In this document: piece by piece, positions 32,502 to 32,699 of the stretch
Position numbering within the stretch: position 1 is the stretch's first letter
How the letters are laid out: each line of letters begins with the position of its first letter
Origin: an endosymbiont of Lamellibrachia barhami
GTDB taxonomy: Bacteria > Pseudomonadota > Gammaproteobacteria > Chromatiales > Chromatiaceae
Direction: 5' to 3'
Length of the DNA stretch: 32,699 nt
NCBI RefSeq assembly: GCF_011947365.2
Contig: NZ_JAAVSH020000001.1
Coordinates: 1,878,084-1,910,782, forward strand
Made by a program: the position numbers and the translations under genes
Notes under the pieces: generated by a model
Databases searched by the model: none
What the model was told of the DNA's origin: nothing
What the model saw: the letters and a program-made list of their open reading frames with translations, nothing else

Positions 32502-32699
32502 TGTTAACTCCTTGTCTCTGCATAGCGCGTGGATTGCACGAACTATCTTCAAGACATAGTTGATGAGTCAACGAGGGACAGTAGTTTGTTCACCGGGGGT
32601 GCGTAAGGAGTTTTGGAAAACCGGGAGGCTATCCAGCGCTCCCAGACATCTCCGTTTCGATCTCACCCTACTCTCTCTCCCCTGACGCAACGCTGCTCT
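32502..32699. other. Region upstream of the LamG gene at the window edge
   Basis: About 200 bp with no supportable gene. It presumably contains the LamG promoter on the minus strand, but no confident -10/-35 pair was identified. Confidence 0.3.

Overview
The window looks like the chromosome of a gammaproteobacterium. The ybeL-like / leuS / lptE / holA and nadD / rsfS neighbourhood, priA and proA are all of gammaproteobacterial type. A pyrophosphate-dependent phosphofructokinase beside a (now truncated) membrane pyrophosphatase is typical of chemoautotrophic sulfur- or methane-oxidising gammaproteobacteria and their animal symbionts, so a thiotrophic symbiont or close free-living relative is my best guess. 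That is an inference from gene content. Several genes are visibly broken while their neighbours are intact. This suggests ongoing gene decay, or local assembly errors.

Layout. 1-1.3 kb: a phospholipase-D-family pseudogene with several frameshifts, then a cold shock protein gene with a terminator. 1.8-3.7 kb: a GH13 alpha-amylase-family enzyme. 4.0-5.8 kb: a damaged signalling region with a CheY-like receiver protein, an unexplained 200-bp segment, a transmembrane/coiled-coil remnant, and a phoB remnant lacking its N-terminus and frameshifted. 6.0-8.2 kb: priA (minus strand), followed by an AT-rich spacer carrying DnaA-box-like sites. 8.7-11.2 kb: a tightly overlapping five-gene operon (ECF sigma factor, DUF3619-like membrane protein, small exported protein, DUF3106 protein, fructosamine-kinase family protein). 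11.5-17.4 kb: an envelope/transport trio (LolA-like protein, DUF1302 outer-membrane protein, RND/MMPL permease) whose permease gene is decayed at its 3' end. 17.4-20.4 kb (minus strand): truncated hppA, intact PPi-dependent pfp and a conserved-looking hypothetical gene.

20.7-22.3 kb holds the most striking gene: an adenylate kinase with a complete catalytic core, an acidic spacer, and about 250 residues of histone-H1-like lysine repeats built from ten 72-bp DNA repeats. 22.5-28 kb: ybeL-like zinc-ribbon gene, a globin-like gene, leuS, lptE and holA. 28-31.3 kb (minus strand): proA, nadD, rsfS and a WYL regulator, convergent with holA. 31.5-32.5 kb: an exported LamG-domain protein.

Two classes of small palindromes are scattered through the window. 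One is a REP-like hairpin family (four copies, one with compensatory stem changes) lying at gene ends; two copies supply the stop codons of the convergent holA and WYL genes. The other is a perfect 21-bp-stem palindrome inserted in frame inside leuS. No tRNA, rRNA, CRISPR array or complete insertion sequence was recognised.
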